Shown piece by piece: positions 1 to 10,985 of a stretch of 19,416 nucleotides of DNA; position 1 is the stretch's first letter; every line of letters starts with the position of its first letter. The notes below the pieces were generated by a model that was given only the letters and a program-made list of their open reading frames with translations, ran no database searches and had not been told where the DNA came from. Origin of the DNA: Chrysochromulina tobinii (taxonomy: Eukaryota; Haptophyta; Prymnesiales; Chrysochromulinaceae); the NCBI GenBank assembly GCA_001275005.1, contig JWZX01001738.1, positions 1 to 19,416 on the forward strand, written 5' to 3'. A program made the translations under genes and the position numbers.

Positions 1-75
1 CCCATCCCCCCTTCCCATCCCCTCCCTGGCCGAGTGGCTGAGCCCTTCCCTCCCCTCCCCCTCTCGCCTCGGCAG
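1..75 (+). other. 3' end of a C-rich intron of the phosphoesterase gene
   Basis: The stretch is dominated by runs of C and T and ends in ctcggcag immediately before an exon that opens in the correct frame for the phosphoesterase. It reads as the polypyrimidine tract and acceptor of an upstream intron whose donor is outside the window. The internal tggccgagtggctgag is a chance match to a tRNA A box. Confidence 0.6.
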
Positions 76-1199
76 CGGCCGCGATTCCTCCTCATCTCGG
101 GAGATCTCATCAACGCCTTCCCGCTCGACGACCACGCGCAGGTCGCGGCGCGTGAGGTACCGTCCATCAAGGGGTCGAAAGAGGCCTCTGCTTGTCTCTG
201 ATTGTCTGTCTCTGATTCTCGCTCACTGGATCGGATGAGCTCCTTCATCAGGTGGCCTCCTTCAAGGAGGCGCTGCACGAGCTCAGCCCGGACATCCCTC
301 TCGTGCTCCAGCCGGGCAACCACGACGTCGGCCAGTCGCCCACGCCCGCCGACATCGAGCGCTACCGGCAGCGCTTCGGAGACGACTACTTCGAGTTCTG
401 GGTAGGCGGCGTCCTGTACATTGCCCTCAACTCGCAATACTACCGAGACGACAGCGCCGTGGTGCGCGAGCGGCTCGAGCAGGACGCATGGGTGGAGCGC
501 ACGTTTGCGTCCGCGCTCGAGCGCCGTCCTAAGCATGTCGTGATGCTCTCTCACGTGCCGCCCTTCGTGCATGATGAGGAGGAGCAGCCAGGCTGGGCCA
601 ACTGGCCGCAGGAGCCGCGGCGTGCGATGCTCAGCGCGGCGGGTAAGGTGGGTGCGAAGCTGTGGCTCTGCGGCCACTACCACGGCAACTCGCATGGGGT
701 GAGCAGCGGTAGCATCGAGGTCGTCACTACCTCTTCCTGCGGCGGCGTCATCAACTGGACCGAGGAGCCGTCCCTCGTGGCCACCCAACCTTTCCCGGAC
801 TTTTCCAAGGTGGTGGGTACGCCGCCCGTCCTCGCCGACGCGAGCCACTCGGGTATGCGCCTCGTGCGCGTCACGGAGCACGGCTTCTCCCATCGTTGGT
901 TTGAGCTCGCCGACGTCCCGGCCACCTTCGAGGACGCCTTCGCGCCGCGCTCGCGCGCCGTGCCGAGCAAAGCCGCCGATCGGTTCGGCCACCTGGCCGA
1001 CGTGATGGGATTGAGCCCCGCCACCTCCGCCGTGAAGACCATGCGCGGATCCATGAGTTGTGGCTCCATCCACCAATCATTCGGAACCCAATCCAGCATC
1101 GCCGCCGTCGCCGCCCAGCTGCGCGCCCGCGAGAGCGCCCGCAACATGGGGCACGAAGGCGTGGGCGAGGAGGAAGAGGACGCGACGACAAGGAATTGA
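76..1199 (+). CDS. CPPED1-like calcineurin-type metallophosphoesterase (5' part outside the window)
   Basis: Probable serine/threonine phosphatase-like metallophosphoesterase, resembling the CPPED1 family. Two exons are visible, 76-156 and 252-1199 (stop TGA at 1197-1199), joined in phase 0 across a GT-AG intron at 157-251. The first exon reads RPRFLLISGDLINAFP, the metal-binding GD block. The second carries GNHD soon after its start, then SHVPPF, then GHYHGN, which are the expected later metal-ligand motifs in the right order. The usual N-terminal D-x-H block must lie in an exon left of the window; an acceptor-like ...ctcggcag ends at 75. The visible 342 residues already match the family size (about 310-320 aa) because of a Ser/Ala-rich and acidic C-terminal extension ending GEEEEDATTRN. 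No signal peptide can be judged. The fold is well supported; the CPPED1 assignment rests on the ISGDLINA / PLVLQPGNHDVGQSPT pattern and is fairly likely. Confidence 0.85.
157..251 (+). other. Intron of the phosphoesterase gene (95 nt, GT-AG)
   Basis: The intron begins gtaccgtcc and ends ccttcatcag. Removing it joins ...HAQVAARE to VASFKEALHELS in phase 0, restoring a continuous metallophosphoesterase from the GD block to the GNHD block. No standard ATG is available at the start of the second exon, so splicing is required for the frame to make sense. Confidence 0.8.
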
Positions 1200-1220
1200 C
1201 TTGACTTGACTTGACTTGAA
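1194..1220. repeat. TTGAC pentanucleotide microsatellite at the phosphoesterase stop codon
   Basis: About five tandem copies of the 5-mer ttgac/cttga run through and just past the TGA stop. The stop codon itself is formed by the first copy, so slippage here would change only the 3' UTR or the last codon. Confidence 0.7.
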
Positions 1221-2216
1221 TACGAAGCCCTTTGCGCACTGTCTTCGGCTCCCGACAACGGAAACCGACGTCCAAGCTTGGCGTTGGAGTCGACCCTCAT
1301 CATGACCAACGAGCAGGCGCGGCGCAGGTGAGCTGCCGCACGGCACCCGCCATCGATCACACTGAGCCCTCTTCCATCGTGGCGAAGCCTGCGAGCTCAC
1401 CGGGTGTTCTCCGCCACCTACGTCGTTTCTCCTACAGCGTGACATCACTCGAGGCCATGACGGTCTTCGCGCGCAGATGAGGAAGTTGCGTCCCGCAAGA
1501 AACCTATGGCCACCGGCTGGCGCCGTCTAAACTTCAACCCTCCTAAACACGTGGCCTCTAGTGTCCACACAATTAGTAACCACCACACTGAGTTCAAAAT
1601 CAGGTGGTGGGGATAGTGTGTGAATCCAGAAACGGAATACCGTCGATTACCGTTATGCGTTAACGTACAAGAATACCAGCAGACGCCGCGGCTCTACAAC
1701 GCTAGCCGCGCCGGGGGGCGGGGCGCGCCGACCCGCTTTTCCGCCGCGGTTGGGGTTTTCTCCAACAACCGCTGTATGGAGAGAACCATTTCCGCTCACG
1801 GTTCGACTCACGGTGTGGCGCGCGAGTTCCCCCGCCACTGGCACTGCGTTGCGCATAACAACAACGTAACAGGTCTGGCGTGCAGTGGAGTGCACAGAAC
1901 CACAGTGCAGTGTGGCGCACACTTGACACTATCTTGACACTATTGGTTACTATTGGGAGATGTTTGAGGGTTGGTTTCGGCGCGCACTTTGGGTCCCTGC
2001 TACCAGCCTGCTTTGGTTAGGTGCCTCCGACCTTCCTGTGAGGGGGGGGAATGACGGACCCTTTGATTGCAGGCCCAATCATTTGTTGGAAGTTTTGTTT
2101 TGGACTTTCTCCGGTCCAAGCTCAGTGCTTTGGAGCGTGCGCGCCGCGCGCGCGCACAGCGAAGGGTCCGTAGGACTCGCCGCCCAGAAGGGCTTCCGGA
2201 CCGCCACGGGGGGGCC
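1221..2216. other. Gene-free interval between phosphoesterase and ARM-repeat gene
   Basis: Base composition is lower in GC than the flanking exons. The short open frames in it lack codon bias, family motifs or plausible starts. It should hold the 3' UTR of the phosphoesterase and the promoter and leader of the ARM gene. Visible structure is minor: an imperfect inverted repeat near 1579-1612 (CCACCAcACTG ... CAGgTGGTGG), an 11-bp tandem duplication cttgacactat at 1922-1943, and a small TTGGAC/GTCCAA stem in the leader near 2099-2117. No convincing TATA box or tRNA was found. Confidence 0.6.
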
Positions 2217-5200
2217 ATGGGCGGCGGCGATGGGAAGCTCAAGCGGCAGGCCAGCCAGATGCAACTGACTGACATCCCGCAGGTCGTCAAGGACCTGAAG
2301 GCGGCGCAGGACTCGGCAACGAAGGAGAAGCTGGTGCACCTGATCGACTGTTTGTCCGTGCAGGCGGATAAGAATCCGTCGACTCTCGTTGCTGCAGGCG
2401 TCATCAAGCCACTCGTCGATCTGCTCGACAATGGCAACGACGGCTGCCAGGTCCACGCTTCCTCGACGCTGGCGACGATCGCAGCTTCCAACTCCGATTT
2501 CCAAATGAAGATTGTGGATGCGGGCGCCATTCCGCCGCTCGTCCAGATTTTGAAGTCGGGCAGCAACAAGGCGCAGGTCTTTGCGGCCTACGCCATCGCC
2601 GAGCTCTCCGAGCAGCGTTCGCAGCAGGATCCGATCGTCCGTGCGGGCGCGGTGGTGCCGCTCGTGCGGCTGCTGCGCAGTGACGTGACGGAGGACGCGC
2701 ACCTGCACGCGGCGGACGCGGTGGCCAACCTGTCGGTTGGCAACACCAAGTCGCAGAAGGCCTTCTTCGAGGCGGGTGCCGTCCCGCTCCTCCTTGATCA
2801 ACTGTACAGTGGCAAGTCGCAGATGTCGGTAGCAAACGCGATCGCAAAGCTCCTCTCTCCTGGAGCCGAGCCGGGCGCGAAGGCGAACACCGCGGTGCAG
2901 AGTGAGATCATGGAGAAAGGTGGCATCGCACCGCTGCTCGCGCTCCTGAACGCCATGAGTGTGGAAGCGCAAGTGAACGCGGCCGAGGCGCTCTCCAACC
3001 TGGCGCGGGACAACCCAGAGACTCAGATGGCCATTGCCAAGGCAGGTGGAATCGCGCCGTTGCTCGCGATGCTACCGTGCAAGAGCCAGGAGGCGCAGGC
3101 GCAAGGTGCATCGGCGCTCGCACAGCTCACGCGCTACAACCGCGAGAACCAGAGCTCATTCTCGAAGCAGGGCGGCATCCAGCAGCTCGTGCCTTTGCTC
3201 ACGAACAAGAATTTGACCGTGCAGGCGATGGCGGCGCTCTGCCTGACCGAGGTGGTCAAAGACAACCGGGAGAACCAGACGCTGGCCTCCGAGACGGGGT
3301 GCATCGCCAACCTCGTCGACCAGCTCAAGAACAACGACCGGGCCCCCGGAGTCGAGGAAGTCAAGGCCGAGGCGGTACGCACGCCCACCACGACGCTGGC
3401 TCGCGTCCCCAGCCCACCTCTGCACGCCCACCTCTGCACGCTCCCCTCGCCCTCCCCTCACCCCCCTGCCCTCACCCCCCTCCCCTCACTCCCCTCACCT
3501 CGCTCGCCCTCCCCTCTCCACCCTCCCCTCACCCCTCCCTGCAGGCGGGCGCCATCTGGGTACTCTCGGACCATCATGATAAGAACAAGCAGGCGGTCGC
3601 GGACGCGGGCGGAATCCAGCCGACGGTGATGATCCTAGCGGGGGGCACGGCGCGCGCGCAAGAGCACTCGGCCTACGCCCTCGCCTCCCTCGGCGCTGGG
3701 AACGTGACCAACCAGAGGCAGATCACTACGTTGCTTGTGGGCTGCCTCTCCAGCGGCAGCGCCATGGCAAAGGCGAACGCGACGGCGCTGCTCGAGAAGC
3801 TCGTGCAGGAGAACCCGACCTCGCAGCAGGAGATTGCGATGGCGGGGCCGTTGCTAGATTTGATTGGCTTGCTCAAGGACGGCTCTGACGGTGCCAAGCG
3901 TTTCGCTTTGTGGTCGCTCTCTCTCTCCATCAGCCCCGACAACCAGAAAACTCTGCTCGAGGAGGGTGTCATTGATCCGATCGTCGCAGCGCTCACCAGC
4001 GACGAGTCTTCCGCTCGCCAACAGGCGGCCGCGGCCATCTCACGCCTCGCACTCAAGAATCCCAAGACGCAACTGGCCTTGGGCGAGAAAGGAGCCATCA
4101 CTCCCTTGATCGACATCGTCAAGGGCGGGCTCGAGACCATGGCGACCGACGAGGACGAGGACGAGGGCACGGCGAAGGTCAACAAGATTGACGTCGCGGC
4201 TCGGCAGTTTGCGGCGGCAGCGCTCGCGTCGCTGGCCAGCCTGAAGAAGAACGGCGATAAAATGGTGGAGCTCGGCGTCCTCGAGCCGCTGGTGACGCTG
4301 CTCAACAAGGGCGACAACCTTGGCAAGCAGCACGCGTCTGCTGCGCTCGCACGCCTCGCTACCGGCAGCAAGAAGACGCCCGCGGCGCTCGACCCAAGCC
4401 GCGCTATCGCTGCCATCAAGCCGCTCGTAACCCTGCTCGATGGCACGTGCGGCGACGGCGCGCAAGAAGAGGCGGCGGGCGCGCTCTTTGCGCTGGCTGA
4501 TGAGTTGGGTAATCGCGTGGCGATTGCAAACGCGGGCGGCATACAGCCCATTGTGACGTTGCTCGGGTCGTCCAACCCGATGTCGCAGAATTATGCTAAG
4601 GAAGTGCTCGTGCGTCTCTCGATTGAGTCGGCCAACCGTGCCCTGATCATCAAGCAGCTCGTCGACATGCTCGCCGAGAACGGCTCTTCGGCACAGGAGA
4701 GCGCGTGTGCTGCGCTCGCCAACCTTGCGTCCGACTCGGCCGAGAACCGCGGCTCGATCGTCGAAGCGGGCGGCATCGCGCCACTGCTCTCGATCATCGA
4801 ACAGAACACGAAGGCCAAGGAGGCGTCCCTGAAAGCGATCTCGAAGCTCGCGTACAAGTCTGAGTCCATCCAGAGCGCCATCACGGCCGCAGGAGGCATC
4901 CCCCTCCTCGTCAACTCGCTCGCGAGCTCCTCGAACGCCAAGGAGATGATGGCACAAGCCGGCCTCTACTCCCTCGCCGCGAATGCGCTTTCACAGCTCG
5001 CCAAGGGGAGCCGTGAAAATCAGTCCAAGATTTCCGAGGCGGGCGCCATCCCATCCCTCGTCTCCATCCTTGGCACTCCGGTGCCTGACCTGCAGGCCAA
5101 CGCCGCCGAGTGCTTGGGCAATCTGGCCGGCAACAATCCGGACATCCAGGCGGCCATCGCACGCACGGGTGCGATCGCGCCGCTGTGTACGCTTCTCCGC

Positions 5201-8080
5201 GACGGTCAATCGGACGAGGTCAAGGAGCAAGCGGCGGCGGCGCTCTGGTCTCTCTCCCTCGACAACAAGCCGAACAAGGACACGGTCGCCAAGTTGGGTG
5301 GCGTCGAGCCGCTGGTCAACCTGCTGGTGATGGGCACCTCCGAGTCCTCACTCGATCAGGCGACGGGTGCGCTGAGCTCCATGTCCTCGAAGCACACGGA
5401 GAACCGCGAGACGATCTGCAAGCTCATCGTTGCAAGGCTCGGCTCCAAGGCGCAGATGCTGCAGACGCCCACGGGCGCGGTGCGTCTCCTCAAAGCCGTT
5501 GCGCGCATGTGCCACGGAAGCAACTCCAACCAGGCGGCCATCGCCAAGGCGGGCGGCGTGCCAACGCTCATCATGTGGCTCTCTGGCGGCTTCTCCGACG
5601 GCAAGACCGGTGGCAATCTCGAGGCGCAGGCGGCCGCGGCGGACGCGCTCCTCTCGATGGTGTCCAACAACGACCCGCTGCAAGCGCTCATCGCGCGTTC
5701 AAATGGCATCCAGCCTCTCATCGAGCTCCTCACCAGTGGCACCGCCGTCACGCAGGTCGGCGTCTCGCGCCTCCTTTGGCACCTTTCCGGCAACCTCGAG
5801 AGCGCGACCGCAGTGGTCGCGTGTGGCGGCGTGCAGCCGCTCTGCGCAATGCTTGGATCGGGTGAGCCGCGCGCGCAGGAGCTCGCGGCAACAGTTATCC
5901 TGCGGCTGCTCAAGGCACCTGATCGGGCGGTCTGTACCCAGGTGTCGACCATGGTCACCGAGCAGGGAGGTGTACTCGCCCTTGTCAAGCTGCTGTGCAA
6001 CGGCTCCCCAGCGGGACAGCAGCAAGCCACGTGCGTGATCGCCGAGATCGCGCAGAGCCCCGGGAGCCGCGCCGCCATCGCCACGGCCGGTGGCATCGAA
6101 GCGCTCGTCGGCCTTCTCACCTCGAACGTGGTAGGTACCGCCGAGATGTCCGCACGCGCGCTGGCCAATCTCGCACGCGACTCGACGAGCGCCGTGACGA
6201 GCGCCGCGCCGAGCGCCGCGCCGAGCGCTCCCGCCGCCGCCGAAGCTGAGGAAGGTGGCGAGTCGGTGGCACCGGTGGGCGCGGAAGGCGCAGAGCCGCC
6301 AAGGCGGCGTAGATCCGTCTCGACGGAGTTGCGCATCATGGCCGCGGAGGGCGCGGCGCGGCGCGAGCAGATTGCAGCCTCGGGCGGCATCAAGCAGCTG
6401 ATTGTGATGCTGAGTGCGGTGTCGCTCTCGTCATCGATCATCGGGCGCAAGATGTGGGAGCTCGTCTCCAAGGTCATCGGTGCGACACCGGCACCGGAAA
6501 GTGGCGAAGCCAAGGGTGGCGGCGCCAAGAAGGCGGGAGGGGTTGATGACGAGGTGATGGGCGTGCAAGAGCAGGCCGCGGGCGCGCTCGGCGATGTAGC
6601 CTGCGGCGACAGCGCGATGCAGCGGCTGATCGTCGAGGGCGGTGGTGTGCCTCCTCTCCTCGCGCTCCTGCGCTCGTCATCGACTGTCTCGCAGGCGAAC
6701 GCGGCGCGCGCCATCTGGCACCTATGCTCCTCCGTCGAGCACCAGGCCCGAATCGTCGACAGCAACGCCATCCCCGAGCTCGTGCAGCTCAGTCGCACCG
6801 GCTCCGCCGCGGCGCAGGGTTTCGCGGCCGCGGTCATCTCGGAGCTCGCCAAGGGAGCGATCATCGAGCGCGAGAAGCAGCAGCTCCTACCCGACGATGA
6901 GAAGCCTACGGACCGGCTGAGCGTGATTGCGCAGGCGGGTGGCATCACGCCTCTCGTCGGGCTGCTGAGCACAGGAGATGCGGCGGGCAAGGAGATGGCG
7001 GCGAGTGCGCTGCTTCATCTGTGCGTCGACGCGGCCAACCGCGACGCCGTCGCCCGTGCAGGCGGCATCCCGCCCCTGGTGCAGCTGCTTGACGACTCTG
7101 CCCCGCAAGCACACGGCCCCTCGATGGCGGCCCTCGCGCGCCTGGGCCATGGGAATGCGGACCACCAGACGCAGATCGCCAAGAAGCTCGTGGGCTTGCT
7201 ATCGCCATCCCAGTCGAGCGGGGCGCAGCGGCGCGCGTCGCACGCGCTCTGGGAGCTCGCCAAGAATAACGAGGGCGCGCCTGGGCGGATCGTGAACGCG
7301 GGTGGCATCTCGCCGTTGGTGGCTCTCATGGGTCGCGCGCCGGAGGATGTGTACGAGGAGGCGGTGGGGGCGCTCTCTTGCCTTGCGCACAATGACCCAT
7401 CCAATCAACTCGCCATCGCCACCGGCCTCGTCGCCCTCCTCTGCAGCGCGCCCGACGCGCCCGACTCAGCCGAGAAGTTGCCGGCCATGGTCGCCCAATT
7501 CGCAGCGGCGACCGACATGCGTGCCGTCATCCTCGAGGCGGGTGATGCGGTGCGAGCAGTTTGCCTCGCTCTGGGCGAGGGCGAGGGCGACGCGGCCGAG
7601 GCTAGCACGGCCCACAAGAAGCTCAAGAAGATGAAGAGCAAGAGATCGCAGAGGACTCTGTCGATTGAGATAGAGGAGGTGCCGTCCTCCCCAGAGCCCC
7701 CACTCATGAATGAGGAGGCACCCGATGAGGGCGCTGGCGCCCCGAAAGAGGACGGCACGGCTGCGCCGCTGTCACCTCCCTCGCAGCCTCCCCCGCAGCC
7801 TCCCGCGCAGCCTCCCGCGCCGCCTCCTGCACAGCCAACTGGCAGCAGCGGTGCCACCACCGCCAAGGGGAGCAAAAAAGCTGCGGCGTCGCCGGGCAAG
7901 TTGAAAAAGCTCGACACGCAGAAAGCCTCGGGCAGCGAAAGCAGGACGAGCGCCCGTAAAGGGCAGAAGAGCGATCGGCCAGCCTCAGGACGCTCGCCCG
8001 GGAGCAAGCGGACGTCGAAGAGCGCCCCGCCGGTGTCGAAGAGCCTGAGTGGAGCGGCGCTTGCGAACATCGCCGAGTGA
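2217..8080 (+). CDS. Giant armadillo (ARM) repeat protein, 1,897 aa
   Basis: Probable protein-interaction scaffold built almost entirely from ARM repeats. Exons are 2217-3374 (386 aa) and 3545-8080 (1,511 aa plus stop), joined in phase 0 across a GT-AG intron. The start is the ATG at 2217 in a strong GCCATGG context (MGGGDGKLKRQ); the frame is open further upstream but has no ATG. By eye there are about 35 copies of the ARM signature (N/K)AGGIxPLVxLL followed by AxxALxxLA, spanning roughly residues 50-1735. Two low-complexity loops interrupt them: an Ala/Ser/Glu segment near residues 1265-1310 and a Gly/Lys segment near 1370-1390. The C-terminal tail (about 1740-1897) is unordered: Lys-rich, then acidic, then a PPPQPPAQPP stretch near 1800, then Ser/Lys/Arg-rich. 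There is no catalytic domain, signal peptide or membrane segment. The single-domain ARM families (Vac8, importin alpha, beta-catenin) carry far fewer repeats, so no orthologue name is offered. Confidence 0.9.
3375..3544 (+). other. C-rich intron of the ARM-repeat gene (170 nt, GT-AG)
   Basis: Donor gtacgcacg, acceptor ccctccctgcag. The body is a near-pure pyrimidine tract of ccctcaccc/cccctc runs. The placement is confirmed by protein periodicity: the join gives VKAEA+AGAIWVLS, which aligns residue for residue with other repeats of the same protein such as VKEQAAAALWSLS and VQEQAAGALGDVA. Both reading frames run open into the intron, so an automatic caller could miss it. Confidence 0.9.
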
Positions 8081-8827
8081 GCGCCTGAAGGCGCTCGTGG
8101 TCGGGCGCTGCCTCTCGGGACCGCGATGCATCCCCCCGACAAACCCCGATCACATGTCGTGGCATGGCGTGGAGCCTGAGCGGGGAGGGGGTTCGGGATG
8201 GGACAGGTGTAGGGGCGTGGCTAGGCTGCTTACGGAGGGGCGGCGGTGGGAGTGGCGGCGGTGTGTTTTTCTATAATATGATTGTGTGCGACAGCCGAGC
8301 CCGCGGCCGCACGGTGTGGCGTGTGCTGTCAGTCCGGTCTGTGTTGTGTGTACCGCGCACACGCGGCGGGGAGATGTAATTATCCGGACCGGACTGACCG
8401 GTTCATGAGCCGGCACGTATACCGTGAACCGGCAGATGAATCTTGAAGCATGAATGCCCCCACAGCGCGTCACTGTTTAGTACAATACCAGTAAGATCGG
8501 TGTTTCTGCTTTCTATGGACGTTCGGTTGGACGCATGACCGGGGATGACGCCGCGATTGCCAAAGTCTTTTGCATGTTGGTCCAAAATGCGCGTGTGAGG
8601 AGTGCCACACACACCGTGGCGGTGCCATCACCTTCGGCCATGTCGCGACTGTGCCCTCTTCGCCGCCCGCCGCCATGAGCGTTCGCCCGCCGCCTGCCGC
8701 CCGCCGCTGTGAGTGGCAAGCCATTGGCGGCTCGCGCCAGGCGGGGTGGGGGGTGGGGGATGCTCACAGCGGTCATCGGCGAAGGTCATGGACTCACCGT
8801 GCCGTGCCATTCATCTGCTCGTGTTAC
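8081..8827. other. Convergent intergenic region (3' sides of ARM and Nup43-like genes)
   Basis: Both flanking genes end here, so it should hold two 3' UTRs. No open frame in it has gene-like features. It contains a cluster of inverted repeats at 8329-8432 and a short AT-rich patch (ttctataatatg, near 8270). No canonical AATAAA was noticed. Confidence 0.6.
8329..8432. repeat. Pair of adjacent inverted repeats
   Basis: TCAGTCCGGTC at 8329-8339 is the exact reverse complement of GACCGGACTGA at 8387-8397, separated by 47 nt. Directly beyond it, CCGGTTCA at 8398-8405 pairs with TGAACCGG at 8425-8432. The two hairpins abut in the convergent 3' region. No flanking target-site duplication was seen, so a transposon is not claimed. 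Confidence 0.7.
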
Positions 8828-10000
8828 TCATCGGATGTCGACGAAAGTGAGGACTTGGGCGTCGGAGGCGGCGGCGAGCATGCCTTGCGGCGATTGCTCA
8901 AGGCTGTTGATAGGGAGCGCCAGCTGCACGAGCGCACGGCGCTCGGGCGGCGGCGCGCACCCGAGCGGCTTGGCGCTCGGCTCGGGCGCGTCGAGGGGCA
9001 GCAGCACCGACGGCTTGTCAAGCGCCCACTCGTACAGGCAGCCGTCCGAGCCGCAGCTGAGAAGGGCGAGGCCTGGCTCACCGCCGCCGCCACCGCTCCC
9101 GAGCAGCTGTACATCCCACACGTCCGAGCGATGCGCGACGAAGCGACTCAGGAGGCTGGCCGACGCGCGCACGTCCCACACGCTCACCGTGCCGTCCGTC
9201 GCACCCGCGGCCAGCCGGCGGGGCTGCGGCGCCTCAGGGCTCACGCAGAGCAGCGCCGCGCCTAGATGCATCTGCGCTCCTGGCGACGGTGTGAGCGTGA
9301 GCACCGGCTTCTTGCCGCCGCTTGCGCGCACGTCCCAGAACGAGACGACGGTGCCGCCAACGGCGAGAGTATTTGCGTCCCACCAGGCGACCGCGTACAG
9401 CGCAGGCTCGCGCGACTGCGTGCGCCACTTCTCGCCGCTGCGCTCTGCCTCGAGCACCACCAGGCCGCCGTCCTCGCCCACCGCCGCCACCTCGGCGCCG
9501 TTGCACGCCACCCCAAGGGTCGCGAGCCCGTCCTCGGGCGCGCCGCACCGCGACCACTGGTGGTCCAGCTTAACCATGCCACCGGCCACCGACTCGTCCG
9601 CGTCTGCGATGGCGTAACAAGAGACGCCGCCCGCGCCCGAGGCCGTGAATGCGAGCCTTCCGCTCTCGGCAACGGCGAGCCCGAGCACGCACCCGTCGTG
9701 TGGCGTGGAGCCCACGTCCACCCTCTGCGGGCCGCGCTCCTCGGCATCGTCGTCCATGGCGCGCGCGTCGTCGGTGGCCACCGAGTCCAGGCGCACTCGC
9801 CACGCGGTGAGCTCATTCGTCTCAGGTTCGTCCCATGAGCCTGCGAGGGCCAGCGCGTCTGCCTGCGGCACCCAGCGCACGGCGCATTGCTTGCGACCGA
9901 GCGAGGGGGTCGCGCATACGGGCACCTCAACCACGAGCGGGGCCGTCGGCGGCGGCTCGCTCACGAGGAGCGCCGGGTCGATAGGTTCGAACTTGAACAT
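8828..10000 (-). CDS. Nup43-like WD40 nucleoporin (390 aa)
   Basis: Probable structural subunit of the nuclear pore Y-shaped (Nup107-160) complex. The ATG at 10000-9998 (MFKFEPIDPALLV) is used because the frame upstream of it has only non-ATG starts; the stop is at 8830-8828. The 390-aa length is close to animal Nup43 (about 380 aa). WD-repeat blades are visible: CVLGLAVAESGRLAFTASG, LATLGVACNGAEVAAVGEDG, ALYAVAWWDANTLAVGG..SFWDVR, LAAGATDGTVSVWDVR followed by FVAHRSDVWDVQLLGSG, then LLSCGSDGCLYEWAL. The C-terminal LPINSLEQ...LAAASDAQVLTFVDIR resembles the closing blade of Nup43 (LP-(I/V)-N-S-L). An Asp/Glu-rich loop DDDAEERGP sits in the N-terminal third and a Gly run in the fifth blade. There is no visible intron in the coding part. 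WD40 is certain; Nup43 identity is likely rather than proven, and another WD40 scaffold is the alternative. Confidence 0.82.
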   Translation of the reverse strand: MFKFEPIDPALLVSEPPPTAPLVVEVPVCATPSLGRKQCAVRWVPQADALALAGSWDEPETNELTAWRVRLDSVATDDARAMDDDAEERGPQRVDVGSTPHDGCVLGLAVAESGRLAFTASGAGGVSCYAIADADESVAGGMVKLDHQWSRCGAPEDGLATLGVACNGAEVAAVGEDGGLVVLEAERSGEKWRTQSREPALYAVAWWDANTLAVGGTVVSFWDVRASGGKKPVLTLTPSPGAQMHLGAALLCVSPEAPQPRRLAAGATDGTVSVWDVRASASLLSRFVAHRSDVWDVQLLGSGGGGGEPGLALLSCGSDGCLYEWALDKPSVLLPLDAPEPSAKPLGCAPPPERRALVQLALPINSLEQSPQGMLAAASDAQVLTFVDIR

Positions 10001-10965
10001 CGGCGACAGAGAGTGAAGGGAGGAGAAGCCTGCCTCACCTGTCTTGCTTTGTGATGCCAAAAAGTGGGGAAGGCGCCGTATCGGTCGCCCCCCCCCACAC
10101 TGAGTCTTAACAAGACACAGCGGACGGGCCTACAAAGACCCCGGACGCACAAATAATATGATATGGGAAGGGAGGGTGGGGTCCACTTCGCGCTCGGTCT
10201 CGACGGTCGCCGCCGGCACGGTACCGACGGGCGTCGCGGAGACGAGCGAGAGCGCAAGAACGCCTGCGTTCCCTGACCTACCAGAAGTTAGAGGAACTTC
10301 TGTGGTCGGGAGTGATTGGACGCGGCGCGATGATACTAGCTTCTCCTCAGAGACACTCCGTGTCACTATCCAAGAAACTCCGCGTAAGTCCGCGGAATCA
10401 CACCATAACACGGCGATAGTTCACGTTCACACTTGGTCCTGGGCCTCGTGTCTTGTAGTGCGGCAAATGGGTTCAGGAGGAAAACGCGCGAGCTAACATA
10501 CCACCGATGCTGATAACGACGCTGGCCACGCCACCTCCGTGATGCCTATGGCAGCGTACACGTGTGAGCTTCTTGCTGCACGACGAACGACCTCCATCAG
10601 CTGCCAGTACAAGTACGAGCCACAGAGGACGAGGAGGCTGATGACGTAGGATCTCCAATCGTGCGTGACTTGAATTTCATGCTCAACGGCCCCTTGGGAT
10701 TCTTCATCTTTGTCGCATTGACTACCTTCCTCTTCGGGTCCGCCCCGAGCTACGTGCCTGAGTTTGGGTCTATACCGATCGAGGAGCGTCTGAGCATAGT
10801 ATCTCGTCGCGAGCCCGGGATATGGAGCATATTTTTGTTCTCAGAGTTTAAACCGAGCTTCGAGTAAGCGCTCAAAACAGATCCACTCAGCTCACCTCCA
10901 CAAGCACAGTTGCACCTTCCAGTGAGCGCAAGCGCATCGCGAGCGGGCGCGTCTCCCACCGCCCC
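10001..10965. other. Gene-free interval upstream of the Nup43-like gene
   Basis: It should contain the promoter and leader of the Nup43-like gene. A poly-C run lies at about 10087-10096. A perfect hairpin is formed by CAGAAGTT (10282-10289) and AACTTCTG (10295-10302) with a 5-nt loop. A short open frame with an ATG at 10679 and a hydrophobic start (MLNGPLGFFIFVALTTFLFG, about 62 codons) has no recognisable family and is not called. Confidence 0.55.
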
Positions 10966-10973
10966 AGGGAAGA
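10966..10973. repeat. Target-site duplication, left copy
   Basis: Octamer AGGGAAGA directly abutting the left terminal inverted repeat of the transposon; identical to the copy at 11888-11895. Confidence 0.75.
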
Positions 10974-10985
10974 TTGAGCCCTGGC

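Noticed and set aside
26-45. tRNA A-box-like tggccgagtggctgag
   Set aside because: No B box or cloverleaf follows; it lies in an intronic pyrimidine tract.
677-1360. 227-codon minus-strand frame over the phosphoesterase
   Set aside because: Overlaps the GHYHGN-containing exon and has no recognisable domain.
1799-1809. tRNA B-box-like ggttcgactca
   Set aside because: No A box or acceptor stem pairing at the right spacing upstream.
2079-2972. 297-codon minus-strand frame rich in Arg, Leu and Val
   Set aside because: Antisense shadow of the ARM repeats; its periodicity mirrors the repeats on the coding strand.
5356-6990. 544-codon open frame on the minus strand
   Set aside because: Antisense to the ARM gene; Ala/Ser/Pro/Arg-rich with no family motif, a usual by-product of GC-rich coding DNA.
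10679-10867. Short ORF with a hydrophobic start (about 62 codons)
   Set aside because: No family, no codon bias and no supporting context; chance open frames of this size are common here.
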